DNA from: Halodesulfovibrio marinisediminis DSM 17456
GTDB lineage: Bacteria; Desulfobacterota; Desulfovibrionia; Desulfovibrionales; Desulfovibrionaceae
NCBI RefSeq assembly: GCF_900129975.1
Contig: NZ_FSRG01000004.1
Span: 1-64,000 of the forward strand
Length of the DNA stretch: 64,000 bases
Reading direction: 5' to 3'
The notes beneath the pieces are model-generated. The model made no database searches, was not told where the DNA came from, and was given only the letters and a program-made list of their open reading frames with translations. A program made the position numbers and the translations under genes. Numbering within the stretch: position 1 is the first letter of the stretch; every line of letters starts with the position of its first letter. Shown here one piece after another: positions 8,416-17,380 of this stretch.

Positions 8416-9240
8416 CTAACGCGACAAACGAATAGCAGTTCTCAAATACGCTATAACAGGAGCCAGCATATTCGGTGATTTTACGAGATAATCAACATCC
8501 GGTAGCGCAATAAGCCTGTGCCCAAGAAACTGAGTAAACAGATACGGGCGCAGCTTTGAATCCGGCATAAAGCTTTTAAGGGCTTTGGAGCCGAAAACTA
8601 CACTATACCGAGGACGCAACCGTCTAAGTCCGGCCAAAAAAATTTCAGGAGCTGCTGTTAAATCACCTGCTGATTCACCACTTGCAGCAACTGGCCAAAA
8701 CGAACTAGTACCACGCGGTAGATTGAGGCTAGCAATAAGCTTTTTCAGCACCTCACGTCGCTTCGGATCAGCATGACCGGAAAGATCATCACCAAGAGAC
8801 CAATACGTCCATACAACCGGACTTGGAACATGAACCTTGCTCCAGTAAGCCTGCCACTGCTGTGGCCATTCTTCTGGAGGTTTGTTCGTTGGGTGAATAA
8901 CAAGTGACGGCATAACCCTTGGTGGCACTGCGGCCTGTCTTTGCCCCTGTGGGACAGGACGTTGCTGCGAAGCCTGCGGTCTCTGAGTTACCTGCTGAAC
9001 TGGTTGCTGAGAAGTCTGTTGTTGAACTGACTGCTGGTATTGCTGCTGTGCCTGCGACTGACCAGGCGCAACTGTAGAAGAGGCAGGCTCAACCACAGGT
9101 GCAGAAGGCTGTGCAGAAGCTACCGCTTGTGCATCAGCCATTGCCTGTGCAATGGAACCATCCTCATCAAAAAGGAAGCGAAGTCCGGCATTATGCCAAG
9201 GACGTATTTGCTCACTAAGAACTACAGTTGAAGCAGCCAA
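8416..9240 (-). CDS. Uncharacterised protein with a Gln/Pro-rich linker, coupled to coaBC
   Basis: 274 aa; family not recognised. Residues 1-35 include HNAGLRFLFDEDGSIAQAM. A low-complexity linker rich in Gln, Pro, Ala and Ser spans about 45-105. The C-terminal 165 residues look folded, with PPEEWPQQWQAYW, then SPVVWTYWSLGDDLSG, GTSSFWPVAA, YSVVFGSKALKSFM and IALPDVDYL. The order of strands and the VVFG segment recall uracil-DNA-glycosylase-like folds, but catalytic motifs are not evident, so this is only a hint. The start is TTG, inside the last codons of coaBC (19-bp overlap), with GGAGAG eight bases upstream. Translational coupling with coaBC is likely. Confidence 0.75.
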   Translation of the reverse strand: MAASTVVLSEQIRPWHNAGLRFLFDEDGSIAQAMADAQAVASAQPSAPVVEPASSTVAPGQSQAQQQYQQSVQQQTSQQPVQQVTQRPQASQQRPVPQGQRQAAVPPRVMPSLVIHPTNKPPEEWPQQWQAYWSKVHVPSPVVWTYWSLGDDLSGHADPKRREVLKKLIASLNLPRGTSSFWPVAASGESAGDLTAAPEIFLAGLRRLRPRYSVVFGSKALKSFMPDSKLRPYLFTQFLGHRLIALPDVDYLVKSPNMLAPVIAYLRTAIRLSR

Positions 9241-10430
9241 TCAAAAACTCTCCATGCAACTTCAGGCTTAGGAGCCAAAGGCCAATCCTCCTGCCTGCCA
9301 TTACGATCAACAATACAAACTTCGTTTGTGGCAGTCCCGAATCCGGAACCTGCTTTCGCAACGTTGTTACCAACAATAATATCAGCATTCTTTGCAGCAA
9401 GCTTCTTCTTCACATTCTCATGAATGTTGTCCGTTTCTGCTGCGAATCCGATAACCCGCTGATCATCACGTTTTGCGTTGCCAAGGGTTTTAAGAATATC
9501 CACAGTTCGTGTAAAGGAAACTGTCAGATCATCTCCACCCTTTTTAAACTTGGAATCCCCAAAAGGGATTGGAGCATAATCAGCTACAGCTGCTGTGAAT
9601 ACACCAATACTCATATCTTTCCATAAGGAATCAGCGGCTTGGTACATTTCTGCGGCACTGATTACATCGTGTCTAGTAATAACACCCGGCAACCATGGAG
9701 TACCAGCTCCACAAATTGCATGAACTTCCGCACCACGCAACCATGCTGCAATAGCAAATGAAGCGCCCATTGTTCCGGAAGACGGGTTAGACCAGAATCG
9801 AACACCGTCCCACTTTTCGCGGGTCGGCCCAAGCGTAACCATAACGGTCTGTCCTGCCATATCCTGCGGTGACATAGCACGAAGACCATGCAAGTAAATA
9901 TCGTCAACAGGGGCTAAACGACCTTGTCCTTCTTCCATGCATGCTGTACGTCCGCAACCAGGTTCAACAATAATATGACCACGTTTGCGCAGTTTTTCCA
10001 CATTTTCCTGTGTCGCTGGGTTGTGCCACATGCGAGGATTCATAGCCGGTGCAATGACTAATTTTTCAGGAAACGCTAACGCCTGACAAGAAAGCATCTC
10101 ATCTGCCAATCCATTAGCAAGGCGCGCAATTGTTGTTGCTGAAGCCGGAGCAATTACAAAAGCATGGCATGCTTCTCCCGGCATGAGGTGTCCGAAAACA
10201 TCATCACCAACAGGGTACATGGTTGAAAAAACAGGTGAGGCCCCAAGAGCTTCAAAACTGAGGGGGGTAATAAACTGCTGTGCAGAGTCTGTAAGTGTAA
10301 CTCCGACATCTGCACCGCTATCTTTAAACATTCTCAGTAAGTCTAAACCCTTGTATGCAGCAATAGAACCACTGATGCCAAGGTGCATACGCTTACCAAG
10401 AAAGCCTGTGAATGCTGTATGTGATTTCAC
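9222..10430 (-). CDS. coaBC: Bifunctional CoaBC: phosphopantothenoylcysteine decarboxylase/synthase
   Basis: 402 aa, the usual Dfp length. It makes 4'-phosphopantetheine from phosphopantothenate and cysteine with CTP in coenzyme A synthesis. The N-terminal flavoprotein (CoaC) has GISGSIAAYK, the PAMNPRMWHNPATQ motif and the substrate-lid Cys in GCGRTACMEEGQGRLA. The C-terminal CoaB half begins near residue 190 with GPTREKWDGVRFWSNPSSG and has the KFKKGGDDLTVSF lysine motif. The start is GTG at 10430, one base overlapping the lipoprotein stop; an ATG 14 codons in is the alternative. Confidence 0.94.
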   Translation of the reverse strand: MKSHTAFTGFLGKRMHLGISGSIAAYKGLDLLRMFKDSGADVGVTLTDSAQQFITPLSFEALGASPVFSTMYPVGDDVFGHLMPGEACHAFVIAPASATTIARLANGLADEMLSCQALAFPEKLVIAPAMNPRMWHNPATQENVEKLRKRGHIIVEPGCGRTACMEEGQGRLAPVDDIYLHGLRAMSPQDMAGQTVMVTLGPTREKWDGVRFWSNPSSGTMGASFAIAAWLRGAEVHAICGAGTPWLPGVITRHDVISAAEMYQAADSLWKDMSIGVFTAAVADYAPIPFGDSKFKKGGDDLTVSFTRTVDILKTLGNAKRDDQRVIGFAAETDNIHENVKKKLAAKNADIIVGNNVAKAGSGFGTATNEVCIVDRNGRQEDWPLAPKPEVAWRVFDWLLQL

Positions 10431-10996
10431 TAGCTATCCAATCCTTCTTCTGCCGGAAGGTCTGTTGCCGGCGCTGGAGATGTCTTGCGTTTTGGAGCAA
10501 TCATTGAAGATGATTTCGGCACGTCTAGAAACGGAAGCGGTTTTTCAATTATAGAATCCTGCTCTGGACGTGGGGATACCCAAATCTCAAGATCAGTACT
10601 AAATGAGCTTGTGTCCGTAATATTCAAAATAGCAAAGCGAGTCGGTTTGGTGAAGAGCAGTAAGGTTCGTGGAGAAGTAAACTGGAAGCGCAATTCCCAT
10701 CCATCCTGCTGCATAGTGGTGATCATAGCATTCGTAAGGGACATAAAATCAACATTACCGGAAAAAACCAGAACTCCGGTCTGCTTTTGCCCCATGCCAT
10801 GAACAAACATCTGTGATTCATCTGCTTTCATCTCAACAGGAACACGTACATCAGGAAAGTTATAGTACATGAACTTAGATTCTGCAGGTGCCTGAGCACC
10901 CCCTGTTGGCTCTGCTGTGCCGGACATATTGGAAAGAGTACAACCAGATAGCATTACACAAAGAGCTAGTATAGAGAAAATTAATCGGGCTCGCAT
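10430..10996 (-). CDS. Putative lipoprotein, function unknown
   Basis: 188 aa. Signal peptide with lipobox LSGC (Cys19). The body has FPDVRVPVEMKADESQMFV, then GVLVFSGNVDFMSLTNAMITTMQQDGWEL, a pattern seen in uncharacterised secreted proteins of this order. The GW-L ending of that helix suggests a small alpha/beta fold. The C-terminal 40 residues are Pro/Ser/Lys-rich and probably disordered. The stop overlaps the coaBC GTG start (TAGTG), so the order lipoprotein, coaBC, Gln-rich protein is a translationally coupled operon. It is divergent from queA. Confidence 0.8.
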   Translation of the reverse strand: MRARLIFSILALCVMLSGCTLSNMSGTAEPTGGAQAPAESKFMYYNFPDVRVPVEMKADESQMFVHGMGQKQTGVLVFSGNVDFMSLTNAMITTMQQDGWELRFQFTSPRTLLLFTKPTRFAILNITDTSSFSTDLEIWVSPRPEQDSIIEKPLPFLDVPKSSSMIAPKRKTSPAPATDLPAEEGLDS

Positions 10997-11150
10997 TGGC
11001 CGCTCCTTTATGATTGAGTCTTAGAGATTTCAAGTGTAGGCACATGGAGTGCACATCATGTATATAATGTTACGTGGGATATGAATAGCGCAATGCAAGA
11101 TAAACCGCAATTTACTACGATCCCTAAATAACAGAGAATAGGTTTTAATA

Positions 11151-12269
11151 ATGGAACGCGATAGCCACTGTATAAAACAAAATTTACAAACAATTCCTGA
11201 AGATTTCAGGCTTTCAGCATATACGTATGAACTTCCTGAAGATCAAATAGCGCAAAATCCTGCCGATAAACGTGGCAGTTCACGACTTTTTGTCATCGAC
11301 AGAAAAAGTGGCAAAAACCATTCTGCAATGTTTGCAGACCTTGGAAAGTTTCTGCCAAAAAACGCGCTGCTTGTTGTTAACAACTCAAAAGTACTGCCAG
11401 CCCGCCTATACGGACAGCGTCCTTCCGGCGGTAAAGTAGAATTTCTTATGCTCACCCCACTACCACTGATTAAACCAGTGGACAACGGGGAATGGAAAAG
11501 CGCCACTGTTGAAGGTCTCATGCGCATGTCTAAGCGCGTAAAAGTAGGCACTAAAGCAGAATTTGGTGACGATTTATGGATTGAAGTAACCAAAACTGCT
11601 GAGTTTGGACGCTGCGAAGCAACCATCAACTGGCGTGGTGAGTTAAAAGATCACTTCCTAAAGCAGGGCCACCTTCCGCTGCCTCCATACATCAAACGAG
11701 AGGACACAACAGCAGACAAGGACCGTTACCAAACAGTATATGCAAATGACAGTCAGCTTGGCTCTGTAGCTGCACCAACTGCCGGTCTCCACTTTACCGA
11801 AGAAATGCGCGAAGAGCTTTCTCAGAGCGGTATTGAATGGGCTGAAGTAACCCTGTACGTCGGGTACGGTACCTTCTCCCCAGTGCGGTGCGACGATATT
11901 CGTGAACATTCAATGCACAAAGAGTTTATTGAACTCTCAGAAGAAACCGCAAAAAAAATTGCCAAAGCAAAAGCTGAAGGTCGTCCTGTAATCGCAGTTG
12001 GAACAACATCTTCCCGTGTATTAGAGGGTGCTTTTAAAGAAGTGGGACACATTGCTCCATTTAAAGGGTGGACAGACATTTTTATCTACCCAGGATACAA
12101 GTTCAATGTTGTTGACCACATGATTACAAACTTCCATCTTCCAGAGTCTTCATTACTCATGATGATCAGTGCGTTTGCTTCAAAACAGCGCATTCTGGAC
12201 GGGTACGCTGAAGCTATAGAGCAAGGTTTTAGAGTATTCAGCTACGGAGATTCAATGCTCATTCTTTAA
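11151..12269 (+). CDS. queA: tRNA preQ1(34) S-adenosylmethionine ribosyltransferase-isomerase
   Basis: 372 aa. QueA transfers and isomerises the ribosyl group of S-adenosylmethionine to preQ1-modified tRNA, giving epoxyqueuosine. Family features include YELPEDQIAQNPADKRGSSRLFV at 25-47, LVVNNSKVLPARLYGQ, QTVYANDSQLGSVAAPTAGLHFT and VGYGTFSPVR. The C-terminus has TNFHLPESSLLMMISAF, diagnostic for QueA. The first 18 residues before RLSAYTYELPED are longer than usual; no better start is evident. It stands alone on the plus strand before the kor operon. Confidence 0.95.
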   Translation: MERDSHCIKQNLQTIPEDFRLSAYTYELPEDQIAQNPADKRGSSRLFVIDRKSGKNHSAMFADLGKFLPKNALLVVNNSKVLPARLYGQRPSGGKVEFLMLTPLPLIKPVDNGEWKSATVEGLMRMSKRVKVGTKAEFGDDLWIEVTKTAEFGRCEATINWRGELKDHFLKQGHLPLPPYIKREDTTADKDRYQTVYANDSQLGSVAAPTAGLHFTEEMREELSQSGIEWAEVTLYVGYGTFSPVRCDDIREHSMHKEFIELSEETAKKIAKAKAEGRPVIAVGTTSSRVLEGAFKEVGHIAPFKGWTDIFIYPGYKFNVVDHMITNFHLPESSLLMMISAFASKQRILDGYAEAIEQGFRVFSYGDSMLIL

Positions 12270-12275
12270 ACATTA

Positions 12276-12345
12276 TACAATGCTTATAATGGGTATTGTA
12301 ATACACTCCCACTTTTGACATAATTGTTTAAGTCACTCTTTAAAA
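12276..12345 (+). promoter_or_regulatory. Candidate promoter and dyad upstream of the kor operon
   Basis: TTGACA at 12315-12320 is a perfect -35; a weak -10 (TTTAAA) follows at 18 bp. Just upstream TACAATGC (12276-12283) and GTATTGTA (12293-12300) form a dyad with one mismatch, a possible operator or remnant of queA termination. No U tract follows it. Confidence 0.4.
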
Positions 12346-12413
12346 ATAAGCCGTTCGTTGCGTTGTAACACACGGCAACATACTGATCTTACTTATAAAG
12401 TCGAGGTGAAAAC

Positions 12414-12641
12414 ATGGCACGCGTTGAATTCCGCGAAGAACGGTGTAAGGGCTGCATGCTCTGTTCTACCGTTTGCCCTAAGAACATTATCTGTCAGTCC
12501 TCCCGCTTTAACCAGCAAGGGTACAAAGTGGCAGAGGTAAAAGCAGAAGACATGGAAAAATGTACAGGCTGTACTTCCTGTGCGCTTATTTGCCCAGACC
12601 TTGCTATCAAGGTTTACCGCGAAGAGAAAAAGGAGAAGTAG
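12414..12641 (+). CDS. korD: 2-oxoacid:ferredoxin oxidoreductase, ferredoxin (delta) subunit
   Basis: 75 aa with two 4Fe-4S motifs, CKGCMLCSTVCP (about residues 10-21) and CTGCTSCALICP (about 46-57). It carries electrons from the thiamine-diphosphate centre. A GAGGTG site precedes the ATG. It is the first gene of a four-gene operon with 3-bp gaps, whose third-position C preference suggests strong expression. Confidence 0.92.
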   Translation: MARVEFREERCKGCMLCSTVCPKNIICQSSRFNQQGYKVAEVKAEDMEKCTGCTSCALICPDLAIKVYREEKKEK

Positions 12642-12644
12642 CCC

Positions 12645-13709
12645 ATGTCCGAAAAGAAACGTATTTTCATTAAAGGTAACGAAGCTATTGCCCGTGGCGC
12701 ACTTACAGCTGGTTGTACCTGTTACTTCGGCTACCCTATTACTCCTCAGAACGATATTCCTGAATTTCTTTCAACTGAAATGGCTGCCGTCAACGACGGT
12801 GAGTTTGTTCAGGCTGAATCTGAAGTAGCTGCTGCAAATATGCTCCTCGGCGCTGCTGCCGGTGGCGCACGTGCAATGACCACCTCCTCCTCCCCTGGCG
12901 TATCTCTCATGCAGGAAGCAATTTCCTACATGGCAGGCTCCGAGCTCCCTGGTGTTATTGTTAACGTAAACCGTGGTGGCCCAGGTCTTGGTGACATCGG
13001 TTCCTCTCAGGGTGACTACTTCCAGTCTACCCGAGGCGGCGGACACGGTGACTACCGTACTCTCGTTCTCGCTCCGGGCACCTGTCAGGAAGGCTACGAT
13101 ATGATGATTGAGGCATTCGACCTTGCATTTAAATACCGTAACCCTGTTCTCGTTCTTGCTGACGCCATCGTTGGTCAGATGAAAGAGCCTGTAACCCCTT
13201 GGGAACCAGAAACCACTAACAACCATGGCGCAGAAAACTGGTGCATCGATGGAGCAAAAGGCCGTGAAAAGCGTCTGCTCAAGTCCCTCTTCCTCGAAGA
13301 CGGCGCACTTGCAGGTCAGAACCGCAACCTTCAGGCAAAGTATGAAGCAATGCAGGTAGAAGCACGCGCAGACGTTTTTGAATGCGACGATGCTGAACTC
13401 GTTGTAGTTGCATTCGGCTCCATTGGCCGTATTGTAAAATCTACCGTTCGCCGTCTGCGTTCCGAAGGTAAAAAAGTTGGTCTGGTACGTCCTCTTACTC
13501 TGTACCCGTTCCCATCTGAAGTACTTCGTGACCTTGCAAAGCAAGGCAAACGCTTCCTTACTATTGAACAGAACTGCGGCCAGATGGTAGAAGACGTACG
13601 CCTTTCCGTACGTGGTATTGCAGATTCCGAATTCCATGGTCACATGCCAGGCGACCTCCCTGGTTCCGATGACTTCATCGCACCTATCATCAAGTACTTG
13701 GAGGACTAG
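12645..13709 (+). CDS. korA: 2-oxoacid:ferredoxin oxidoreductase, alpha subunit
   Basis: 354 aa, length of KorA/VorB-type alpha subunits. The N-terminus has GNEAIARGALTAGCTCYFGYPITPQNDIPEF, the pyrimidine-binding region, then ESEVAAANMLLGAAAGGARAMTTSSSPG. The C-terminal third is the transketolase-C-like domain (VVVAFGSIGRIVKSTVRRL). The complex oxidises a 2-oxoacid plus CoA to acyl-CoA with ferredoxin reduction, or the reverse. Whether the substrate is 2-oxoglutarate or a branched-chain 2-oxoacid cannot be settled here. Confidence 0.93.
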   Translation: MSEKKRIFIKGNEAIARGALTAGCTCYFGYPITPQNDIPEFLSTEMAAVNDGEFVQAESEVAAANMLLGAAAGGARAMTTSSSPGVSLMQEAISYMAGSELPGVIVNVNRGGPGLGDIGSSQGDYFQSTRGGGHGDYRTLVLAPGTCQEGYDMMIEAFDLAFKYRNPVLVLADAIVGQMKEPVTPWEPETTNNHGAENWCIDGAKGREKRLLKSLFLEDGALAGQNRNLQAKYEAMQVEARADVFECDDAELVVVAFGSIGRIVKSTVRRLRSEGKKVGLVRPLTLYPFPSEVLRDLAKQGKRFLTIEQNCGQMVEDVRLSVRGIADSEFHGHMPGDLPGSDDFIAPIIKYLED

Positions 13710-13712
13710 GGA

Positions 13713-14471
13713 ATGTCTGAAAAACTCGTTTTCGACGCACCTGAAATCATGATCGACCGCCCTACGCATTACTGCCCGGGCTGTCATCACGGCGTTGCAC
13801 ACCGCCTCGTTGGTGAAGTGCTTACCGAAATGGGCCTTGTGGATGATACTCTGTGTGTTGGTTCCATCGGTTGTTCCGTATTTATCTACAACTACCTTGA
13901 CGTAGACGCAGTTGAAGCACCACACGGTCGTGCTCCTGCAGTAGCAACCGGCCTTAAGCGCGCACATAAAGATAAATTCGTTTTCACCTATCAGGGTGAC
14001 GGCGACTTGGCTTCTATTGGTCTTGCTGAGATTGTTCACGCTGCTAACCGTGGCGAAAAAATCTCCGTTGTGTTCGTTAACAACACTGTATACGGCATGA
14101 CCGGCGGCCAAATGGCTCCTACCACTCTCGAAGGCCAGAAAACTACCACGTCTCCTAAAGGTCGTACCTCTGAAGAGCACGGTATGGCTATCCGTATGAG
14201 TGAAATCATCGGTGGTCTCGGTGGCACCGCATACTGCGAACGTGTATCTCTTGACTCTGTCAAGAACATCCGTCGTGCTAAAAAAGCTCTGCGTAAGGCG
14301 TTCGAAATGCAGGTTAACGGTACCGGCTTTGGTTTTGTAGAAATGCTCTCCGCATGTCCTACTAACTGGAAAATGGATCCAATTGCTGCAAACAAACGCA
14401 TCTCTGAAGAAATGATCCCTTACTTCCCACTGGGAGTATTCAAAGATGTGACCAAGGACGGAGAGGAATAG
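13713..14471 (+). CDS. korB: 2-oxoacid:ferredoxin oxidoreductase, beta (ThDP-binding) subunit
   Basis: 252 aa. HYCPGCHHGVAHRLV near residue 18 and VGSIGCSVFIYNYL hold conserved Cys positions. The thiamine-diphosphate motif is GDGDLASIGLAEIVHAANR with NNTVYGMTGGQ about 20 residues later. It pairs with the alpha subunit across the active site. Start ATG has GG/GGAC-like spacing after the alpha stop (3-bp gap). Confidence 0.94.
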   Translation: MSEKLVFDAPEIMIDRPTHYCPGCHHGVAHRLVGEVLTEMGLVDDTLCVGSIGCSVFIYNYLDVDAVEAPHGRAPAVATGLKRAHKDKFVFTYQGDGDLASIGLAEIVHAANRGEKISVVFVNNTVYGMTGGQMAPTTLEGQKTTTSPKGRTSEEHGMAIRMSEIIGGLGGTAYCERVSLDSVKNIRRAKKALRKAFEMQVNGTGFGFVEMLSACPTNWKMDPIAANKRISEEMIPYFPLGVFKDVTKDGEE

Positions 14472-14472
14472 C

Positions 14473-15021
14473 ATGTATCAAGACGTTATCATCGCCGGTT
14501 TTGGTGGTCAGGGTGTTATGCTCATCGGTAACCTGCTCGCATACGCAGGTATGGAAGCAGGCTCTGAAGTTACCTACATCCCTGTTTACGGTCCGGAAAT
14601 GCGAGGCGGTACAGCAAACTGCACCGTTGTAATTTCCTCTGAAGACATCGGTTCCCCGATCATCCAGAGCCCTAAGTCTCTGATCATCATGAACCAGCCT
14701 TCTCTGGACAAATTCCAGCCAAAACTCATCGACGGTGGCGTTCAGATTCTGAACTCCTCCCTCGTTGATGCATCACAGGCTGAAGACCGTGTAACAACCT
14801 ACACAGTACCTGCTAACGAAATTGCTGACGGCCTCGGCAATACCCGTATGGCAAACATGGTTGCTCTTGGCGCATACGTGCAGGCAACCGGTTGTGTACC
14901 ATTAGAACAGGTTAAAGAGTCTCTTAAATCTGTTATCAGCTCCCGCTACGGTCACCTGATCCCTAAAAACGCTGAAGCCCTTCAGGCTGGCGCGGATCAC
15001 GTAGCTGAGCAGATGAAGTAA
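14473..15021 (+). CDS. korC: 2-oxoacid:ferredoxin oxidoreductase, gamma subunit
   Basis: 182 aa. The N-terminal [20 protein letters not shown] motif is that of the gamma (CoA-side) domain, followed by [17 protein letters not shown], both diagnostic. It starts one base after the beta stop with GGAGAGG upstream. It ends the operon; a strong terminator follows 30 bp later. Confidence 0.94.
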   Translation: MYQDVIIAGFGGQGVMLIGNLLAYAGMEAGSEVTYIPVYGPEMRGGTANCTVVISSEDIGSPIIQSPKSLIIMNQPSLDKFQPKLIDGGVQILNSSLVDASQAEDRVTTYTVPANEIADGLGNTRMANMVALGAYVQATGCVPLEQVKESLKSVISSRYGHLIPKNAEALQAGADHVAEQMK

Positions 15022-15050
15022 GCACTGCTTACTCATAGCTTGAAATAGCA

Positions 15051-15085
15051 AAGCCCCTACATCGACCGATGTAGGGGCTTTTTTT
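15051..15085. terminator. Terminator between kor operon and rsmB
   Basis: AAGCCCCTACATCG and CGATGTAGGGGCTT form a near-perfect stem followed by a T7 run on the plus strand. It ends the kor transcript and may also stop the convergent minus-strand operon ending at 15161. Confidence 0.92.
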
Positions 15086-15160
15086 AATTTAATGAAATAT
15101 ATGCTGGAGACATACCCAACGGGTTAATCTCGACAACAATGTAATGTCCCGCTTAACAAG

Positions 15161-16489
15161 TTAAGGCTTTCTCAGCAACGCGACGTAAAAATACTCGCCA
15201 TACGGACTATCATCTGGTGTATGCCATTCTTTTTCAAGCTTGGCTTCCGGATGCCGTTCAAGGAACGCCTGAACCTGCTTTTCGTTTTCATCAGGGTTGA
15301 TGGTACATGTCATGTACACAAGAAGACCGCCGCCTTTGAGTACAGAGAACGTGTTCTCCATAATAGCTTTTTGCACTTCTACGAGATCAGAAACACCTTC
15401 AGTTGTACGATGGTAACGTACATCCGGACGACGAGAGAGAGTACCAAAGCCTGAGCACGGCACATCTGCAAGAATGGTTGCTGGCGGATCTTCCTGAAGC
15501 GGAGAACCTTTCTTTGGCGGTTCTGCTGCGGACATCAAAAGAGATTCCGGCGGGTACATAGCAAGACGCTCTGCTTCTTCACGCATACCTAAAAGACGTT
15601 TACGTGAAGTATCGGAAGCAAAAGTTACGTCTACATCCTGCTCAAGCAGAGCGTAGGTTTTACCGCCTCGTCCACAACAACAATCCCATACTGGTCCTTC
15701 CCATGTTTCCGGGTGAGCTTCACGTAAAACTTCCTGTGATGCCATAGATTGACGAGAAATAAGACCGTCGTTGATCATGGTTTTAAGCTCTGCTGGCTGA
15801 GAACCTGCAGGGTACATGACGCCGTAGCCGATGGTTTCAACGCTTTTACCATCCTCTGTGAGCTCGTTAACAAGATCCATAGCGGCTTCAAATGTCTGGT
15901 TAACACGAATACCGAGCGGTGCATGTTTCTGCGCATTCGCAAGAAGCACCTGTGTACGCTCTTCGCCGTATGCCTCCATCCATGCGTTAACAATCCACTC
16001 AGGCATGGAATGCCATGCAGCAAGAAGTGCGGTGTCAGACATCCGCTCCTTGCGTATGGACTCCATGTCGTGCGCTTTTTCGCCCATACGGTCTAGGTTA
16101 CGCAGTACAGCATTGGTAAGCTTTCCAAGACCTAATGAGAAACGCTTTTTCACGTACCCTACACACCAGTCTACAGACGCGTAGACTGGAATACGGTCAA
16201 GATAGAGCATTTCGTATGCTGCAAGCCCCATTACGCTTGCAGCCTTTTTAGGTAATTTCGAGCTATCCTTCAGGAACAAACCTAAAAGAGCCTCTATACG
16301 GCCTTTGTAACGCAAAAAACCGTATACCAGCTCTGTGCAGAGTGCAGAGTCCTGTGAAGTAATCTTCTGATTATTAAGCTGGTAATCCAGCGCTGCCTGA
16401 ACATCGCGGCCTTTATCTAAAACCTGTGAAATAACTTCAAGCGCAACCGAACGAGCTGGCGGTAATGCTGAATCCTTACGTCTAGCCAT
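15161..16489 (-). CDS. rsmB: 16S rRNA m5C967 methyltransferase RsmB
   Basis: 442 aa. The NusB-like N-terminal domain (residues 12-140) has ARSVALEVISQVL and LTNAVLRNLDR. The SAM-dependent RsmB domain has the PVWDCCCGRGGKTYALLEQ motif I, ILADVPCSGFGTLSRRPDVRY motif IV and the catalytic Cys in LVYMTCTINPDENEKQV motif VI. It is the last gene of the def-fmt-DUF116-rsmB run on the minus strand, a common pairing with fmt. Confidence 0.92.
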   Translation of the reverse strand: MARRKDSALPPARSVALEVISQVLDKGRDVQAALDYQLNNQKITSQDSALCTELVYGFLRYKGRIEALLGLFLKDSSKLPKKAASVMGLAAYEMLYLDRIPVYASVDWCVGYVKKRFSLGLGKLTNAVLRNLDRMGEKAHDMESIRKERMSDTALLAAWHSMPEWIVNAWMEAYGEERTQVLLANAQKHAPLGIRVNQTFEAAMDLVNELTEDGKSVETIGYGVMYPAGSQPAELKTMINDGLISRQSMASQEVLREAHPETWEGPVWDCCCGRGGKTYALLEQDVDVTFASDTSRKRLLGMREEAERLAMYPPESLLMSAAEPPKKGSPLQEDPPATILADVPCSGFGTLSRRPDVRYHRTTEGVSDLVEVQKAIMENTFSVLKGGGLLVYMTCTINPDENEKQVQAFLERHPEAKLEKEWHTPDDSPYGEYFYVALLRKP

Positions 16490-16522
16490 ATATATTCCTT
16501 AAAAAATTTCTTTCAGTGTGCG

Positions 16523-17368
16523 TTAGCACTTTGTGTCAGCTTCACCGAAGGCGGCTTCGAACTGCAACGGAGGTGCTGGATTTTTAATGAACATGCGCAA
16601 TGCACGCTCCATTGAAAGCTCCGGCACAGTCGTATCAAGACATGGCCCACACGGACGTTCGTTCAATACACCATACACAGGAAGAGGATATGTATCCTGA
16701 ATGCCGGAGGTTAAATCGCGCTCACACGCGACAGCAATAATAAATTTAGGACGCTCTTTCACCACGATACGTCGAGCAATGGTGCCACCCGTTGCAATGG
16801 CAAATTTAACGCCGTAATGATCACGTAACTTAAGCAGCATAGCTACAGGACAACGTCCACATCGCTCGCAGTTATCTACATTGTAAGAAAGACGCAGTGA
16901 GCAATTGCTCGCCTGCAGGCAATGCGGCGTAAGAATTAAAATATCTTTTGCTTCAAACGCACCGTTTTCAGATCGAACCAATTCATTATTCACCCGAATA
17001 AATGACTGACGGACGCGACGCTTATCAATCCCAAGAAAACGGGCAAGCATGATCATAAGCGGCAAGAACAGCCGAATAGTCATCCCGCGCATCTTAGCAG
17101 TTCCGAGTACCGCCCTACCCTTAAGAATCTGTAAAACAAGCCCGAGGGTTGACCAACAAATAAACAAAACAGTAGAGCCGAAAAGAAGCCCGAAAATATA
17201 CGGCAACGACGGATGAATATTAGAAAAGCCGATGAGCGGAATAATCCAGCCTGCGAACAGAAGAGAACAGAGTAAAATAGAAGTGCCCGTAATCAAGCCA
17301 ATAAATAGCCGTTTACGGGCCCCGTAATACCGTTCTGGATTATCTAAGTCTTTTTTATGAAACAGCAT
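16523..17368 (-). CDS. DUF116 membrane protein
   Basis: 281 aa. Two membrane segments (about 20-45 and 53-78) precede a cytosolic DUF116 domain. The domain has CLQASNCSLRLSYNVDNCERCGRC, then ATGGTIARRIV, AVACERDLTSGIQD and NERPCGPCLDTTVPE. The Cys spacing suggests metal or Fe-S binding, but function is unknown. The family is often found beside fmt and rsmB in Desulfovibrio and clostridia, as here, which hints at a translation-linked role. Confidence 0.88.
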   Translation of the reverse strand: MLFHKKDLDNPERYYGARKRLFIGLITGTSILLCSLLFAGWIIPLIGFSNIHPSLPYIFGLLFGSTVLFICWSTLGLVLQILKGRAVLGTAKMRGMTIRLFLPLMIMLARFLGIDKRRVRQSFIRVNNELVRSENGAFEAKDILILTPHCLQASNCSLRLSYNVDNCERCGRCPVAMLLKLRDHYGVKFAIATGGTIARRIVVKERPKFIIAVACERDLTSGIQDTYPLPVYGVLNERPCGPCLDTTVPELSMERALRMFIKNPAPPLQFEAAFGEADTKC

Positions 17369-17380
17369 TTTCTCTTTATG

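Noticed and set aside
12771-14474. Long (567-codon) open frame on the minus strand across korA and korB
   Set aside because: It is opposite to two well-conserved genes with strong codon bias, has low-complexity Cys/Val/Thr-rich composition and no ribosome site or family motif.
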